Of a stretch of DNA of 64,000 nt, positions 18,460 through 26,910 are shown piece by piece. Both the position numbers and the translations under genes were made by a program. Source of the stretch: Paenimyroides tangerinum (GTDB taxonomy: Bacteria; Bacteroidota; Bacteroidia; Flavobacteriales; Flavobacteriaceae). Under the pieces are notes generated by a model. That model did not search any database, was not told where the DNA came from, and saw only the letters and a list, made by a program, of their open reading frames with translations. The DNA is taken from assembly GCF_003865405.1 (NCBI RefSeq), contig NZ_RQVQ01000005.1:1-64000 (forward strand), read 5' to 3'. Every line of letters begins with the position of its first letter. The first letter of the stretch is position 1.

Positions 18460-18981
18460 TTAACAATTATTAGGTATTCTTCCGAAGAAACGATCGTCTT
18501 TATCAGTACGTCCTTGGTCTTCCATCGGGAATTCTTTTCTAAGTGGGAATGATTCCATTTCATCCATATTTAAAATACGTTTCATTTGTGGATGATTATT
18601 GAATTTAATTCCATAGAAATCGTATGTTTCTCTTTCTTGCCAGTTTGCTGATTTGTAAAGATCTACCACAGAATCAACATTTGGATTATCTGTACTTGTA
18701 AAACACTTTATACGAATACGAACATTTTTATACCAATTGTGTAAATGATAAACGACAGCAAATTGTCTGTTTTTTTCGTAATCCGGAAAATGAACACCAC
18801 AAACATCTGTCAAGAAATTAAAGTTTAAATCTTTATCTTCTTTCAAGAATTTAATGATTTCGTGATTTTTTTTACTGTTTATTTCAAAAGTTAAAATGTC
18901 GTGTGATTCGTGAAATTCTATAATATCTAAACCAAAAGTATCGACTAATTTCTTTTGAATGGTTTGGTTATCTAAGCTCAT
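18460..18981 (-). CDS. nuoC: NADH-quinone oxidoreductase subunit C (30-kDa)
   Basis: 173 residues. The central signature ERETYDFYGIKFNNHPQMKRIL and the following FPLRKEFPMEDQ match the complex I 30-kDa subunit family. It has a structural role in the quinone-reducing module next to NuoD and carries no cofactor. It begins 1 base before the end of the nuoB spacer, so the genes are tightly packed. Confidence 0.95.
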   Translation of the reverse strand: MSLDNQTIQKKLVDTFGLDIIEFHESHDILTFEINSKKNHEIIKFLKEDKDLNFNFLTDVCGVHFPDYEKNRQFAVVYHLHNWYKNVRIRIKCFTSTDNPNVDSVVDLYKSANWQERETYDFYGIKFNNHPQMKRILNMDEMESFPLRKEFPMEDQGRTDKDDRFFGRIPNNC

Positions 18982-18982
18982 T

Positions 18983-19534
18983 TTATTTGATGTTATATGA
19001 GTTTAATAATTCTTTATATTCATCTGAACTTCTTCTTCTAACAGATTCGCTTTTAACGATTTCTTGTAAAGTTAAGATTCCATCTAAAATTTGTTCTGGA
19101 CGTGGTGGACAACCAGGTACGTAAACATCAACTGGAATTACTTTATCGATTCCTTGTAAAACAGAATAGGTATCGAAAACACCTCCTGAAGATGCACAAG
19201 CTCCAACTGCAATAACCCATCTTGGTTCTGCCATTTGTTCGTAAACTTGACGTAAGATTGGTGCCATTTTTTTAGAGATTGTTCCCATTACCAGAAGCAT
19301 ATCCGCTTGACGGGGAGAGAAACTCATACGTTCAGCTCCAAAACGACCAATGTCATAAGTTGCTGCCATAGTTGCCATATACTCAATTCCACAACAAGAA
19401 GTTGCAAAAGGAAGTGGCCACATTGAGTTTGCACGAGCTAAACCTACTACTTCATTTAGTTTTGTAGCGAAGAAGCCTTCGCCAGCATAACCGTTTGGTG
19501 CATTTACCAAATTTGGTTTTGAATTTTTACTCAT
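18983..19534 (-). CDS. nuoB: NADH-quinone oxidoreductase subunit B (cluster N2)
   Basis: 183 residues. [11 protein letters not shown] gives the unusual tandem Cys pair of the N2 4Fe-4S cluster; the other ligands lie in VGACASSGG and [11 protein letters not shown]2 passes electrons to quinone. The N-terminal about 20 residues are poorly conserved. It is the second gene of the operon, 13 bases after nuoA. Confidence 0.97.
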   Translation of the reverse strand: MSKNSKPNLVNAPNGYAGEGFFATKLNEVVGLARANSMWPLPFATSCCGIEYMATMAATYDIGRFGAERMSFSPRQADMLLVMGTISKKMAPILRQVYEQMAEPRWVIAVGACASSGGVFDTYSVLQGIDKVIPVDVYVPGCPPRPEQILDGILTLQEIVKSESVRRRSSDEYKELLNSYNIK

Positions 19535-19547
19535 AACTTAAATTAAA

Positions 19548-19913
19548 TTAATCCCACTCAAGTCCTTTTTTCTTGAATTCGTAAAGAAGTCCTACAACTA
19601 ATAAAAACATAAAGATTCCCATTTTCCATAAGCCATCCCATCCAAATTCTTTGAAGTTTACTGCCCAAGGATACATAAAAATTACCTCGACATCAAAAAG
19701 AACGAATAAGATTGCTACTAAGAAATATTTTATATTGAAGGGAATTCTAGCGTTACCTATCGACTCAATTCCACATTCGAAATTTTGGTCTTTGTTTTTT
19801 GACGCTCTTTTTGGTCCTAAAAAGCTAGAACCAATAATTGTTAAAACAACGAAACCTGCCGCAAAGCCTAGCTGCATAAGTATCGGTACTAAATCAAATT
19901 GACTAGATTGCAT
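19548..19913 (-). CDS. nuoA: NADH-quinone oxidoreductase subunit A
   Basis: Three membrane helices, with the conserved SKNKDQNFECGIESIG loop (Cys and Glu near residue 50) and DVEVIFMYPWAV helix. The open frame extends upstream to a GTG at 19943, but that codon overlaps the -7 element TATATTTG (19943-19950). I therefore set the start at the ATG at 19913, giving 121 residues beginning MQSSQFDLVP, the usual NuoA length. It is the first gene of the nuoABCDEFGHIJKLMN operon, about 12.8 kb, all minus strand with tiny gaps. Confidence 0.93.
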   Translation of the reverse strand: MQSSQFDLVPILMQLGFAAGFVVLTIIGSSFLGPKRASKNKDQNFECGIESIGNARIPFNIKYFLVAILFVLFDVEVIFMYPWAVNFKEFGWDGLWKMGIFMFLLVVGLLYEFKKKGLEWD

Positions 19914-19942
19914 ATTTATGTTTTTATTTAACTTATAATTCA

Positions 19943-19950
19943 CAAATATA
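19943..19950 (-). promoter_or_regulatory. -7 promoter element of the nuo operon
   Basis: On the minus strand it reads TATATTTG, an exact TAnnTTTG match, 29 bases before the chosen nuoA ATG. No clear TTG lies 17-23 bases upstream, so the -33 half is unresolved. Confidence 0.55.
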
Positions 19951-20136
19951 AATTTATATTATAAATTTTTGAGTATAACATGTTTTTATATTTGATTCCG
20001 AAAGGGTTTTTGACTTAATTTAGAATGTTTATAAATAAAATCATCAGATTAAATTTAGATGATATTTTTTAGAATTAAATTATTTCTATAAAAAAGTACA
20101 CGATTTGTAATTCTGTTAATGTAGTTTTTAAATAAA

Positions 20137-20170
20137 AAAAAGGGCTATTTCGTTAAGAAATAGCCCTTTT
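20137..20170 (-). terminator. Terminator of the cold-shock gene
   Basis: A strong stem AAAGGGCTATTTC / GAAATAGCCCTTT with a 5-base loop and a T run on the minus strand, 30 bases after the cold-shock stop. The rest of the 19951-20201 gap is AT-rich, with nothing I recognise besides the nuo promoter. Confidence 0.9.
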
Positions 20171-20201
20171 AAGTAAGGTGTAAATATATATTTAAATATA
20201 A

Positions 20202-20399
20202 TTAGTCTATAACAACAACTTCTGATGCAATAGTACCTTTTTTACCGTCAGATTCTACGTAAGAAACTGAGTCTCCATCACGTAATTCTCTACTTTTGAT
20301 TCCTGAGATGTGTACGAAGATGTCGTTACCTGTTTGATCATCAGTAATAAATCCGAATCCTTTTGATTCGTTGAAGAACTTAACTTTACCTGTTCTCAT
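20202..20399 (-). CDS. Cold-shock domain protein
   Basis: 65 residues, a single cold-shock OB fold. RNP1 is KGFGFIT (about residues 13-19) and RNP2 is DIFVHIS (about 27-33). It binds single-stranded RNA/DNA and probably acts as an RNA chaperone. It is a single-gene unit with a consensus promoter and its own terminator. The promoter position predicts a leader of only about 25 bases, unlike the long regulated leader of E. coli cspA, so cold control by a long leader is unlikely here. Confidence 0.95.
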   Translation of the reverse strand: MRTGKVKFFNESKGFGFITDDQTGNDIFVHISGIKSRELRDGDSVSYVESDGKKGTIASEVVVID

Positions 20400-20428
20400 T
20401 TTAATATAAAATAATAATTAATAATATT

Positions 20429-20458
20429 CAAAGATATACTTTTTTTAAAAGTAGTCAA
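20429..20458 (-). promoter_or_regulatory. Consensus Bacteroidota promoter of the cold-shock gene
   Basis: Read on the minus strand: TTG (20458-20456), a 19-base gap, then TATCTTTG (20436-20429). Both elements and the spacing match the known Flavobacterium promoter consensus exactly. The start codon lies 30 bases downstream. Confidence 0.8.
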
Positions 20459-20506
20459 GTTTTTATCTTATTTTTTTTATTTTTTTTTAATAGAATATTT
20501 TTAAAT

Positions 20507-20536
20507 GAAAAAAATCAGCCGTAAGGCTGATTTTTA
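20507..20536 (-). terminator. Terminator of accC operon
   Basis: A 10-bp stem AAAATCAGCC / GGCTGATTTT with a GTAA loop and a T run on the minus strand, touching the accC stop codon. Confidence 0.9.
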
Positions 20537-21886
20537 TTACTCTTCTTGCTTTTTTATAACAAATGAATCCATAAATGCAGTGGTGTAATTTCCTGCTACA
20601 TAATCTGGATTGTCCATTAATTGTCTATGGAATGGTATTGTAGTTTTGATTCCTTCAATAACAAATTCATCTAATGCGCGTTTCATTTTGCTAATTGCTT
20701 CTTCACGTGTTTGTGCAGTAGTAATCAATTTAGCGATCATTGAATCGTAATTTGGTGGAATTGTATATCCAGAATAAACATGTGTGTCTAAACGAACACC
20801 GTGTCCGCCTGGAGCATGTAATGTTGTGATTTTTCCTGGAGAAGGTCTAAAGTCCATAAATGGATCTTCTGCATTGATACGACATTCGATTGAGTGTAGT
20901 TGAGGTAGATAGTTTTTACCAGAGATAGGCACTCCAGCAGCAACTAAAATTTGCTCTCGTATTAAATCGTAATCGATAACTTGTTCTGTAATTGGATGTT
21001 CTACTTGGATACGAGTGTTCATTTCCATAAAATAGAAATTACGATCTTTGTCAACTAAGAATTCGATAGTTCCAGCTCCTTCGTACTTAATGTATTCAGC
21101 AGCTTTTACAGCAGCTTCACCCATTCTTGTACGTAATTCGTCAGTCATAAATGGAGAAGGAGTTTCTTCTGTTAATTTTTGATGACGACGTTGGATAGAA
21201 CAGTCTCTTTCTGATAAATGACAAGCTTTTCCGTAAGAATCTCCTACAACTTGAATTTCGATATGGCGTGGATCAACAATAAGTTTTTCCATATACATAC
21301 CGTCGTTTCCAAATGCTGCAGCTGATTCTTGACGAGCACTTTCCCAAGCTTTATCTAAATCTTCAATATTCCAGATTTCACGCATTCCGCGACCACCACC
21401 TCCAGCAGTTGCTTTCATCATTACTGGTAAACCGATTTCTAAAGCTACTTTTTTTGCATCTTCTAATGAAGCTAAAAGTCCTTCAGAACCTGGTACGCAA
21501 GGTACACCGGCTGCTTTCATTGTTTCTTTAGCCGTTGCTTTATCACCCATTTTTTCGATCATCTCAGGAGATGCACCGATAAATTTGATTCCATGTTTTT
21601 GGCATAATTCAGAAAATTTAGCGTTTTCTGATAAGAATCCATATCCAGGGTGAATTGCGTCAGCATTTGTTATTTCTGCAGCAGAGATAATATTCGACAT
21701 TTTTAAATACGAAAGATTACTTGGTGCAGGTCCGATACAAACGGCTTCGTCAGCAAAACGTACGTGTAAACTATCTGCATCTGCAGTTGAGTAAACAGCT
21801 ACTGTTTTAATGCCCATTTCTTTACATGTTCTTATGATACGTAAAGCAATTTCACCTCTGTTTGCAACTAATATTTTTTTAAACAT
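20537..21886 (-). CDS. accC: Acetyl-CoA carboxylase biotin carboxylase subunit
   Basis: 449 residues, full length. The ATP-grasp fold has the glycine-rich loop [15 protein letters not shown] (about residues 158-172), the [12 protein letters not shown] region, and [16 protein letters not shown] with catalytic Glu/Asn/Arg residues. It carboxylates the biotin on AccB with ATP and bicarbonate, the first step of fatty-acid synthesis. It lies 67 bases after accB and is the last gene of the unit; the carboxyltransferase subunits AccA and AccD are not in this window. Confidence 0.97.
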   Translation of the reverse strand: MFKKILVANRGEIALRIIRTCKEMGIKTVAVYSTADADSLHVRFADEAVCIGPAPSNLSYLKMSNIISAAEITNADAIHPGYGFLSENAKFSELCQKHGIKFIGASPEMIEKMGDKATAKETMKAAGVPCVPGSEGLLASLEDAKKVALEIGLPVMMKATAGGGGRGMREIWNIEDLDKAWESARQESAAAFGNDGMYMEKLIVDPRHIEIQVVGDSYGKACHLSERDCSIQRRHQKLTEETPSPFMTDELRTRMGEAAVKAAEYIKYEGAGTIEFLVDKDRNFYFMEMNTRIQVEHPITEQVIDYDLIREQILVAAGVPISGKNYLPQLHSIECRINAEDPFMDFRPSPGKITTLHAPGGHGVRLDTHVYSGYTIPPNYDSMIAKLITTAQTREEAISKMKRALDEFVIEGIKTTIPFHRQLMDNPDYVAGNYTTAFMDSFVIKKQEE

Positions 21887-21953
21887 CTGATTTTAAATTG
21901 AAAGTTAAACAATTTGAAAAATTTGAAATCAATTCAAATGATTTTACTTCAAA

Positions 21954-22436
21954 TTAAGATGGATCAACTAAGAATAATGGTTGATCAAATTCAACTGGAG
22001 AAGAATCGTCAACTAATACTTTTACAATTTTACCTGAAACTTCAGATTCGATTTCGTTGAATAATTTCATTGCTTCGATTACACATAAAACATCTCCTTG
22101 TTTAATTGTAGTTCCTACTTCTACGAATGCAGGTTTGTCAGGCGATGGTTTTCTGTAGAAAGTTCCGATAATTGGTGATTTTACAGTGATGTATTTACTG
22201 TTGTCAATAGCTTCTGTCGCTGCAGGTGTTTCAGTTGTAGCTGCAGGAGCTGCTTGTGTAGTAGCTGGAGCGATTGATTGAGTTTGAACAGGAATTTGTT
22301 GAATATAAGCAGTTTCAGCAGCACCTTCTGTTGTTGTTTTGATGGTGATTTTGAAATCATCCATTTCTAATTTAACTTCAGTAGCACCAGATTTCGCTAC
22401 GAATTTAATTAAATTTTGAATTTCTTTAATGTCCAT
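21954..22436 (-). CDS. accB: Biotin carboxyl carrier protein of acetyl-CoA carboxylase
   Basis: 160 residues: an N-terminal region (1-35), an Ala/Pro/Thr-rich flexible linker (about 50-80) and a C-terminal biotinyl domain. The biotin-accepting lysine is Lys124 in EAMKLFNE. It carries carboxybiotin between AccC and AccA/AccD. It starts 28 bases after the fabH stop, which suggests one transcript with fabH and accC. Confidence 0.97.
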   Translation of the reverse strand: MDIKEIQNLIKFVAKSGATEVKLEMDDFKITIKTTTEGAAETAYIQQIPVQTQSIAPATTQAAPAATTETPAATEAIDNSKYITVKSPIIGTFYRKPSPDKPAFVEVGTTIKQGDVLCVIEAMKLFNEIESEVSGKIVKVLVDDSSPVEFDQPLFLVDPS

Positions 22437-22464
22437 ATAATTCTGAGTTAGTTTGTTAGTTTTT

Positions 22465-23466
22465 TTATTGTTTACTTGTATAAGCCCATTTTAAATAGAT
22501 TGATCCCCATGTAAATCCACCACCAAAAGCAGCAAAAATTAAGTTATCTCCCTTTTTAAATTTATCTTCAAAATCAGCTAATAATAATGGCAAAGTAGCT
22601 GATGTAGTATTTCCGTATCTGTGAATGTTTATTAGTACTTTAGATTCTTCTAATTCCATTCTGTTTGCTGTTGCATCAATAATTCTTTTGTTAGCTTGAT
22701 GAGCAATTAACCAATCTATATCATTGTTGGTTAGATTGTTTCTTTTCATGATTTTTTCGCTAACGTCAGCCATTCCAGAAACAGCGTATTTGAAAACTGT
22801 TTTTCCATCTTGATGAACAAAATGTTGTTTGTTTTGGATGGTTTCAATTGAAGCTGGTAGTATAGATCCGCCTGCATCGATTTTTAAAAATTCTCTTCCA
22901 ATACCATCGCTTTTTAATATTTCATCTTGAATTCCTAAACCTTCTGTGTTTGGTTCGAATAAAACAGCTCCTGCACCGTCTCCAAAAATGATACAAGTTG
23001 CACGGTCAGTATAGTCTATAATTGAAGACATTTTATCTGCTCCAATTAATAAGATTTTTTTGTATCGACCAGATTCAATATAAGCTGAAGCTGTTGACAT
23101 TCCAAAAAGAAAACCTGAGCAAGCTGCTTGTATATCATATGCAAATGCGTTTGTTGCACCAATTTGCGTTGCTACGTAAACTGCTGTTGAAGCAACTGGC
23201 ATGTCAGGCGTTGTTGACGCTATGATTACTAAATCAATTTCTTTTGGGTCTGTGTTAGATTTTTTTAATAAATCTTCGGCTGCTTTAATTGCCAAGAATG
23301 AAGTTCCTTGACCTTCTTCCTTTAATATTCTTCTTTCTTTAATTCCTGTTCTAGAAGTAATCCATTCGTCATTAGTTTCTACCAAAGTTTCTAAAATAGT
23401 ATTTGATAATACAAACTCAGGTAAATATTTACCAACGGCTGTAATGGCTGCTGTAATCTTTGTCAT
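22465..23466 (-). CDS. fabH: 3-oxoacyl-ACP synthase III
   Basis: 333 residues, thiolase fold. The catalytic triad is visible: Cys116 in AACSG, His in WLIAHQANKRI (about 246) and Asn in RYGNTTSA (about 276). It condenses acetyl-CoA (or a branched starter in many Flavobacteria) with malonyl-ACP to start fatty-acid chains. It is separated from rpmF by a strong terminator, so it probably has its own promoter or depends on read-through. Confidence 0.95.
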   Translation of the reverse strand: MTKITAAITAVGKYLPEFVLSNTILETLVETNDEWITSRTGIKERRILKEEGQGTSFLAIKAAEDLLKKSNTDPKEIDLVIIASTTPDMPVASTAVYVATQIGATNAFAYDIQAACSGFLFGMSTASAYIESGRYKKILLIGADKMSSIIDYTDRATCIIFGDGAGAVLFEPNTEGLGIQDEILKSDGIGREFLKIDAGGSILPASIETIQNKQHFVHQDGKTVFKYAVSGMADVSEKIMKRNNLTNNDIDWLIAHQANKRIIDATANRMELEESKVLINIHRYGNTTSATLPLLLADFEDKFKKGDNLIFAAFGGGFTWGSIYLKWAYTSKQ

Positions 23467-23587
23467 AAGGGTTTACTTTGTATTTTTTAAAAGACCAAAA
23501 AGTCTCGAAAATTACAAAAAAAAATCGAAATAGAGCTTTTTTTTGTTGAGAATTGTAAAAAATCGGGTTTTTTTGAATGATTTCGTC

Positions 23588-23618
23588 AAAAAAAAAACTC
23601 CCACAAACGTGAGAGTTT
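23588..23618 (-). terminator. Terminator between rpmF and fabH
   Basis: A 10-bp stem AAACTCCCAC / GTGAGAGTTT (one G-T pair) with a 4-base loop, followed on the minus strand by a run of about 10 T. It is placed inside the yceD-rpmF-fabH gene string. Confidence 0.85.
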
Positions 23619-23637
23619 AACTTAGTTTTTTACAAAA

Positions 23638-23832
23638 TTAAGCTACAGCTTCAGTTTTGTCAATTACAACTTGACCTCTGTAGTATAATTTTCCTTCATG
23701 CCAATGTGCTCTGTGGTATAAATGAGCTTCACCAGTTGTTGGGCAAGTAGCGATTGTTGGTGCTACTGCTTTGTAATGAGTTCTTCTTTTATCTCTTCTT
23801 GTTTTCGAGGTTTTTCTCTTAGGATGTGCCAT
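23638..23832 (-). CDS. rpmF: 50S ribosomal protein L32
   Basis: 64 residues, starting [20 protein letters not shown] as expected for L32. It lacks a full four-Cys zinc motif: one Cys is visible ([10 protein letters not shown]), so this is a C-minus type. It lies 9 bases after the DUF177 gene, the usual pairing in bacteria. Confidence 0.96.
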   Translation of the reverse strand: MAHPKRKTSKTRRDKRRTHYKAVAPTIATCPTTGEAHLYHRAHWHEGKLYYRGQVVIDKTEAVA

Positions 23833-23841
23833 CTTACAATA

Positions 23842-24411
23842 TTATTTATCCGTTAATAGTTGTTTTAATTTATCCCATCTAGGGTCAATTTCTTTATTTG
23901 TATTCTCTTGTTCTTCTTCTGTTGAATCTTCTTCTTCAATTTCGATGTCTATTTCATCATCAAAATCTAAAAAGTCGAAATCGTCTTCATCTAGAATTTC
24001 GTCTAATAATTCTGGTCTTACTCTTCTGTAAGGTACCGAAAGAACTATCATCTCATAAATGTATTGACTTACGTTGATTTGAAATTCTCCGTGAGGAATT
24101 ATTAATAATTCTTCGTTGTCGTTGTTGAATTCCTCACCAAACTTAATAATAAGATTTAGATTTCCTTCTGTTTCTAAATCAAAATCTTCGTTTGATACAT
24201 CGCAAGGTACATTTACTGTTCCTGTGTGATTGAATGAAAGCTCAAGCATTGTAGGTTTTTTATTTAAAACTAAATCTACTTTTACGTCAGCTTCATTGTA
24301 ATCTTCATATTCAAATAAATCAAAAAATGATTTTGTAATATGATATTCAAATTGATGTTTTCCGTCTTTTAATCCTACAAAAGGAATTAAAAAATCTTTT
24401 TCAGTTACCAT
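23842..24411 (-). CDS. DUF177 / YceD family protein
   Basis: 189 residues, recognised from the central NVPCDVSNEDFDLETEG segment and from its place directly before rpmF. YceD-family proteins are linked to 23S rRNA accumulation and ribosome assembly in other organisms. The C-terminal about 50 residues are extremely acidic (DDEIDIEIEEEDSTEEEQ). No membrane segment is seen. Confidence 0.88.
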   Translation of the reverse strand: MVTEKDFLIPFVGLKDGKHQFEYHITKSFFDLFEYEDYNEADVKVDLVLNKKPTMLELSFNHTGTVNVPCDVSNEDFDLETEGNLNLIIKFGEEFNNDNEELLIIPHGEFQINVSQYIYEMIVLSVPYRRVRPELLDEILDEDDFDFLDFDDEIDIEIEEEDSTEEEQENTNKEIDPRWDKLKQLLTDK

Positions 24412-24484
24412 AACGGACCTATTTGAGCGTGCAAAGATAAAAAAATAATATTATAACAAATGGGTTATGAACATTTTTTTGTTA

Positions 24485-25531
24485 TTAATTTTTTTTATTC
24501 TCGTAAAGCGGAGCTTCTTTGCTTTTTAAATACGCGTTTCTATTTTTATAAATGTCTAAAGCTGCATAAATTGCTTCTGTGAACGATGTGTGATTTGCTA
24601 TGTTTTTACCTGCGATATCATAAGCTGTTCCGTGATCTGGTGAAGTTCTTATTTTTTCTAAACCAGCTGTGTAATTCACGCCTTCTCCAAATGATAACGA
24701 TTTAAATGGAATTAAACCTTGGTCGTGATAACAAGCAACAACGGCATCATAATTTAAATATTGTTCGTTTCCAAAAAAAGCATCTGCAGAGAATGGACCG
24801 TTTACGATATAACCTTCGTTTAATAATTCTTTAATGGTTGGGAAAATAGTTTCGATTTCTTCTTTACCAATTACACCGTTATCTCCGCTGTGAGGATTTA
24901 ATCCCAATAAAGCAATTTTAGGTTTGATGATGTTGAAATCTTGAATCAAACTTTGATTAATTGTTTTTATTTTCTGTTTGATTAATTCAGGTGTGATTGC
25001 TTCAGAAATTTCGTTTATTGGTAAATGGTCAGTAAGTAATCCAATTCTTAAATTCTCGGAAATCATTAGCATCAATGCATTTCCTTCGATTTGTTCGTTT
25101 AAATAGTCTGTGTGTCCAGGAAAATGAAAATCTTCTGATTGAATGTTGTATTTGTTGATTGGTGCAGTTACTAAAATATCAATTTCGTTTTTCTTTAATG
25201 CTTCTGTTGCAGCAACAAATGATTTAATTGCATATTTACCAACTTTGTCGTCAAGTTTACCAACTTCTAAATTAACTCCTTCTTTCCAAATGTTCAGAAC
25301 ATTGATTTTTCCTAATTGTATTTGGTCTATGGAATCAATGGAATGAATCGATAAAGTACAACCAACTGATTTCTTGATGAAAGAAACTAATTTTGCATTT
25401 GCAAAAATAACCGGCGTACAAAGCTCCATCATTCTTGTATCTTCAAGAGATTTTAAGATAACTTCAGGACCGATGCCATTCATGTCACCGATTGAAATTC
25501 CTAATATTATATTTTCTCCTTTTTTACACAT
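24485..25531 (-). CDS. pdxA: 4-hydroxythreonine-4-phosphate dehydrogenase
   Basis: 348 residues, full length. GDMNGIGPEVILKSL at the start, the metal-site HTDYL and H residues (PGHTDYLNEQ), and CYHDQGLIPFK near residue 265 are family landmarks (three His ligands for the divalent metal). It oxidises 4-phosphohydroxy-threonine in the DXP-independent-of-PLP-synthase route to vitamin B6. It heads the minus-strand string pdxA-yceD-rpmF, 73 bases before yceD, and is divergent from riboflavin synthase. Confidence 0.95.
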   Translation of the reverse strand: MCKKGENIILGISIGDMNGIGPEVILKSLEDTRMMELCTPVIFANAKLVSFIKKSVGCTLSIHSIDSIDQIQLGKINVLNIWKEGVNLEVGKLDDKVGKYAIKSFVAATEALKKNEIDILVTAPINKYNIQSEDFHFPGHTDYLNEQIEGNALMLMISENLRIGLLTDHLPINEISEAITPELIKQKIKTINQSLIQDFNIIKPKIALLGLNPHSGDNGVIGKEEIETIFPTIKELLNEGYIVNGPFSADAFFGNEQYLNYDAVVACYHDQGLIPFKSLSFGEGVNYTAGLEKIRTSPDHGTAYDIAGKNIANHTSFTEAIYAALDIYKNRNAYLKSKEAPLYENKKN

Positions 25532-25550
25532 AACTAATTTTAATTATTGC

Positions 25551-25569
25551 TAATTTTGTTGCAAATTTA
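25551..25569. promoter_or_regulatory. Divergent -7 elements for pdxA and riboflavin synthase
   Basis: In the 55-base gap, TAATTTTG (25551-25558, plus) and TAAATTTG (25569-25562, minus) both match TAnnTTTG and point to ribE and pdxA respectively. Neither has a good TTG at the right distance. Confidence 0.35.
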
Positions 25570-25586
25570 GTAAAATAATTCAAGAT

Positions 25587-26174
25587 ATGTTTACTGGTAT
25601 AGTTGAAACCTTTGGTGAAGTTAAGGAAATTGTTCACGAAAATGATAATGTGCATTTATTTGTACAATCAAAAATAACAAATGAGTTGAAAATTGACCAA
25701 AGTGTTGCTCATAATGGTGTATGTTTAACAGTTGTTGAAATCAAGGATTCGATTTATAAAGTTACTGCGATTAAAGAAACGGTTGAGAAGACTACTATTG
25801 GGAATTGGCAAGTTGGTAATTTTGTTAATTTGGAACGTGCAATGTTATTGGGTGCTCGTTTAGATGGACATATTGTTCAAGGACATGTTGATCAAACTGC
25901 TGTGTGTGTTGCTATTGAAGATGCAAACGGAAGTATCTATTTTACTTTCGAATACGATTTTGCTAAAAATAATATTACAATCGAAAAAGGTTCAATTACT
26001 GTTGATGGAACGAGTTTGACTGTTGTGAATTCAGGTAAAAATACATTTAGTGTCGCGATTATTCCTTATACGTTAGAGAATACATTGTTTAAAACATATA
26101 AAGTTGGAACTCAAGTTAATTTAGAATTTGATGTAGTAGGGAAGTATGTTTCTAAACTGATGAGTTTAAAATAG
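25587..26174 (+). CDS. ribE: Riboflavin synthase, alpha subunit
   Basis: 195 residues made of two lumazine-binding repeats (about 1-97 and 98-190). It starts MFTGIVE, the classical N-terminus, and has the paired motifs VAHNGVCLTVVEI and VDGTSLTVVNS. It forms riboflavin from two 6,7-dimethyl-8-ribityllumazine molecules. No FMN riboswitch is seen in the short leader. It is a single gene ending at a bidirectional terminator. Confidence 0.95.
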   Translation: MFTGIVETFGEVKEIVHENDNVHLFVQSKITNELKIDQSVAHNGVCLTVVEIKDSIYKVTAIKETVEKTTIGNWQVGNFVNLERAMLLGARLDGHIVQGHVDQTAVCVAIEDANGSIYFTFEYDFAKNNITIEKGSITVDGTSLTVVNSGKNTFSVAIIPYTLENTLFKTYKVGTQVNLEFDVVGKYVSKLMSLK

Positions 26175-26184
26175 ATATAAAACC

Positions 26185-26213
26185 AAAAAATCCTGCATCA
26201 GCAGGATTTTTTT
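26185..26213. terminator. Bidirectional terminator
   Basis: A 10-bp stem AAAATCCTGC / GCAGGATTTT with an ATCA loop, between the convergent riboflavin synthase and carbonic anhydrase genes. Confidence 0.9.
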
Positions 26214-26232
26214 ATAACTATAAACTAAGAAA

Positions 26233-26871
26233 TTAATCGTGTAATTGTTCTTTTAAGAATTCAACTTCACCATTATCAACATTATAATATGCTCCAGCGA
26301 TTCCGATTTCGCCACTCATAAATAATTCTTTTAATACATCGCTTTGTTCTAAAATAGCGTCCATTGTGTGGATTACGTTATGGTTTGCAACTGCTTCGAT
26401 AAACTCAGTTGAAGACTGCTCTACATTTGGCATTTCTTCTTTTACTTCTTTGATTGAAACATCGAATTTGTTTAAAACCTGACCTAATTTACCTGGTGCT
26501 CCACCTTTACAAGCTCCGGTTGCAGCTCCACATTTACTGTGTCCTAAAACTAAGATAACTTTTGTTCCAACATATTTACAAGCATATTCCATACTTCCAA
26601 TCATATCGTCAGTTAAAACATTTCCTGCAACTCTTAAACTGAAAATATCTCCAATACCTTGGTCAAAGACCAATTCAGATGAAGTACGGCTATCCATACA
26701 ACTTAAGATAATTGCAAATGGAAATTGTCCGTCTTTTGTTTCGTTAACTTGATTTAAAAGATTTCTATTAACTTTTAAGTTGTTGATAAAACGTTGGTTA
26801 CCTTCTTTTAAAAAATCGATTGCTTTAGCTGGTGTCATTGTTGCTAAAGTTTCTGCTGTATGTGCTTTCAT
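26233..26871 (-). CDS. Beta-class carbonic anhydrase
   Basis: 212 residues. Zinc ligands are seen: Cys58 and the Asp60-Arg62 pair in CMDSR, and His111 and Cys114 in GHSKCGA. It interconverts CO2 and bicarbonate. No signal peptide is seen, so it is cytoplasmic. It lies 39 bases after a SulP transporter gene, which suggests that bicarbonate taken up is handled, or supplied, at the membrane; bicarbonate is also the substrate of AccC encoded nearby. The pairing of SulP and carbonic anhydrase is known in several bacteria. Confidence 0.94.
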   Translation of the reverse strand: MKAHTAETLATMTPAKAIDFLKEGNQRFINNLKVNRNLLNQVNETKDGQFPFAIILSCMDSRTSSELVFDQGIGDIFSLRVAGNVLTDDMIGSMEYACKYVGTKVILVLGHSKCGAATGACKGGAPGKLGQVLNKFDVSIKEVKEEMPNVEQSSTEFIEAVANHNVIHTMDAILEQSDVLKELFMSGEIGIAGAYYNVDNGEVEFLKEQLHD

Positions 26872-26910
26872 AATGATATTATTCTTTAAAAATTAATTAT
26901 ATGGGCTAAA

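Noticed and set aside
23022..23225. 67-residue frame antisense to fabH
   Set aside because: Shadow of fabH, Leu-rich because of codon bias in the antisense.
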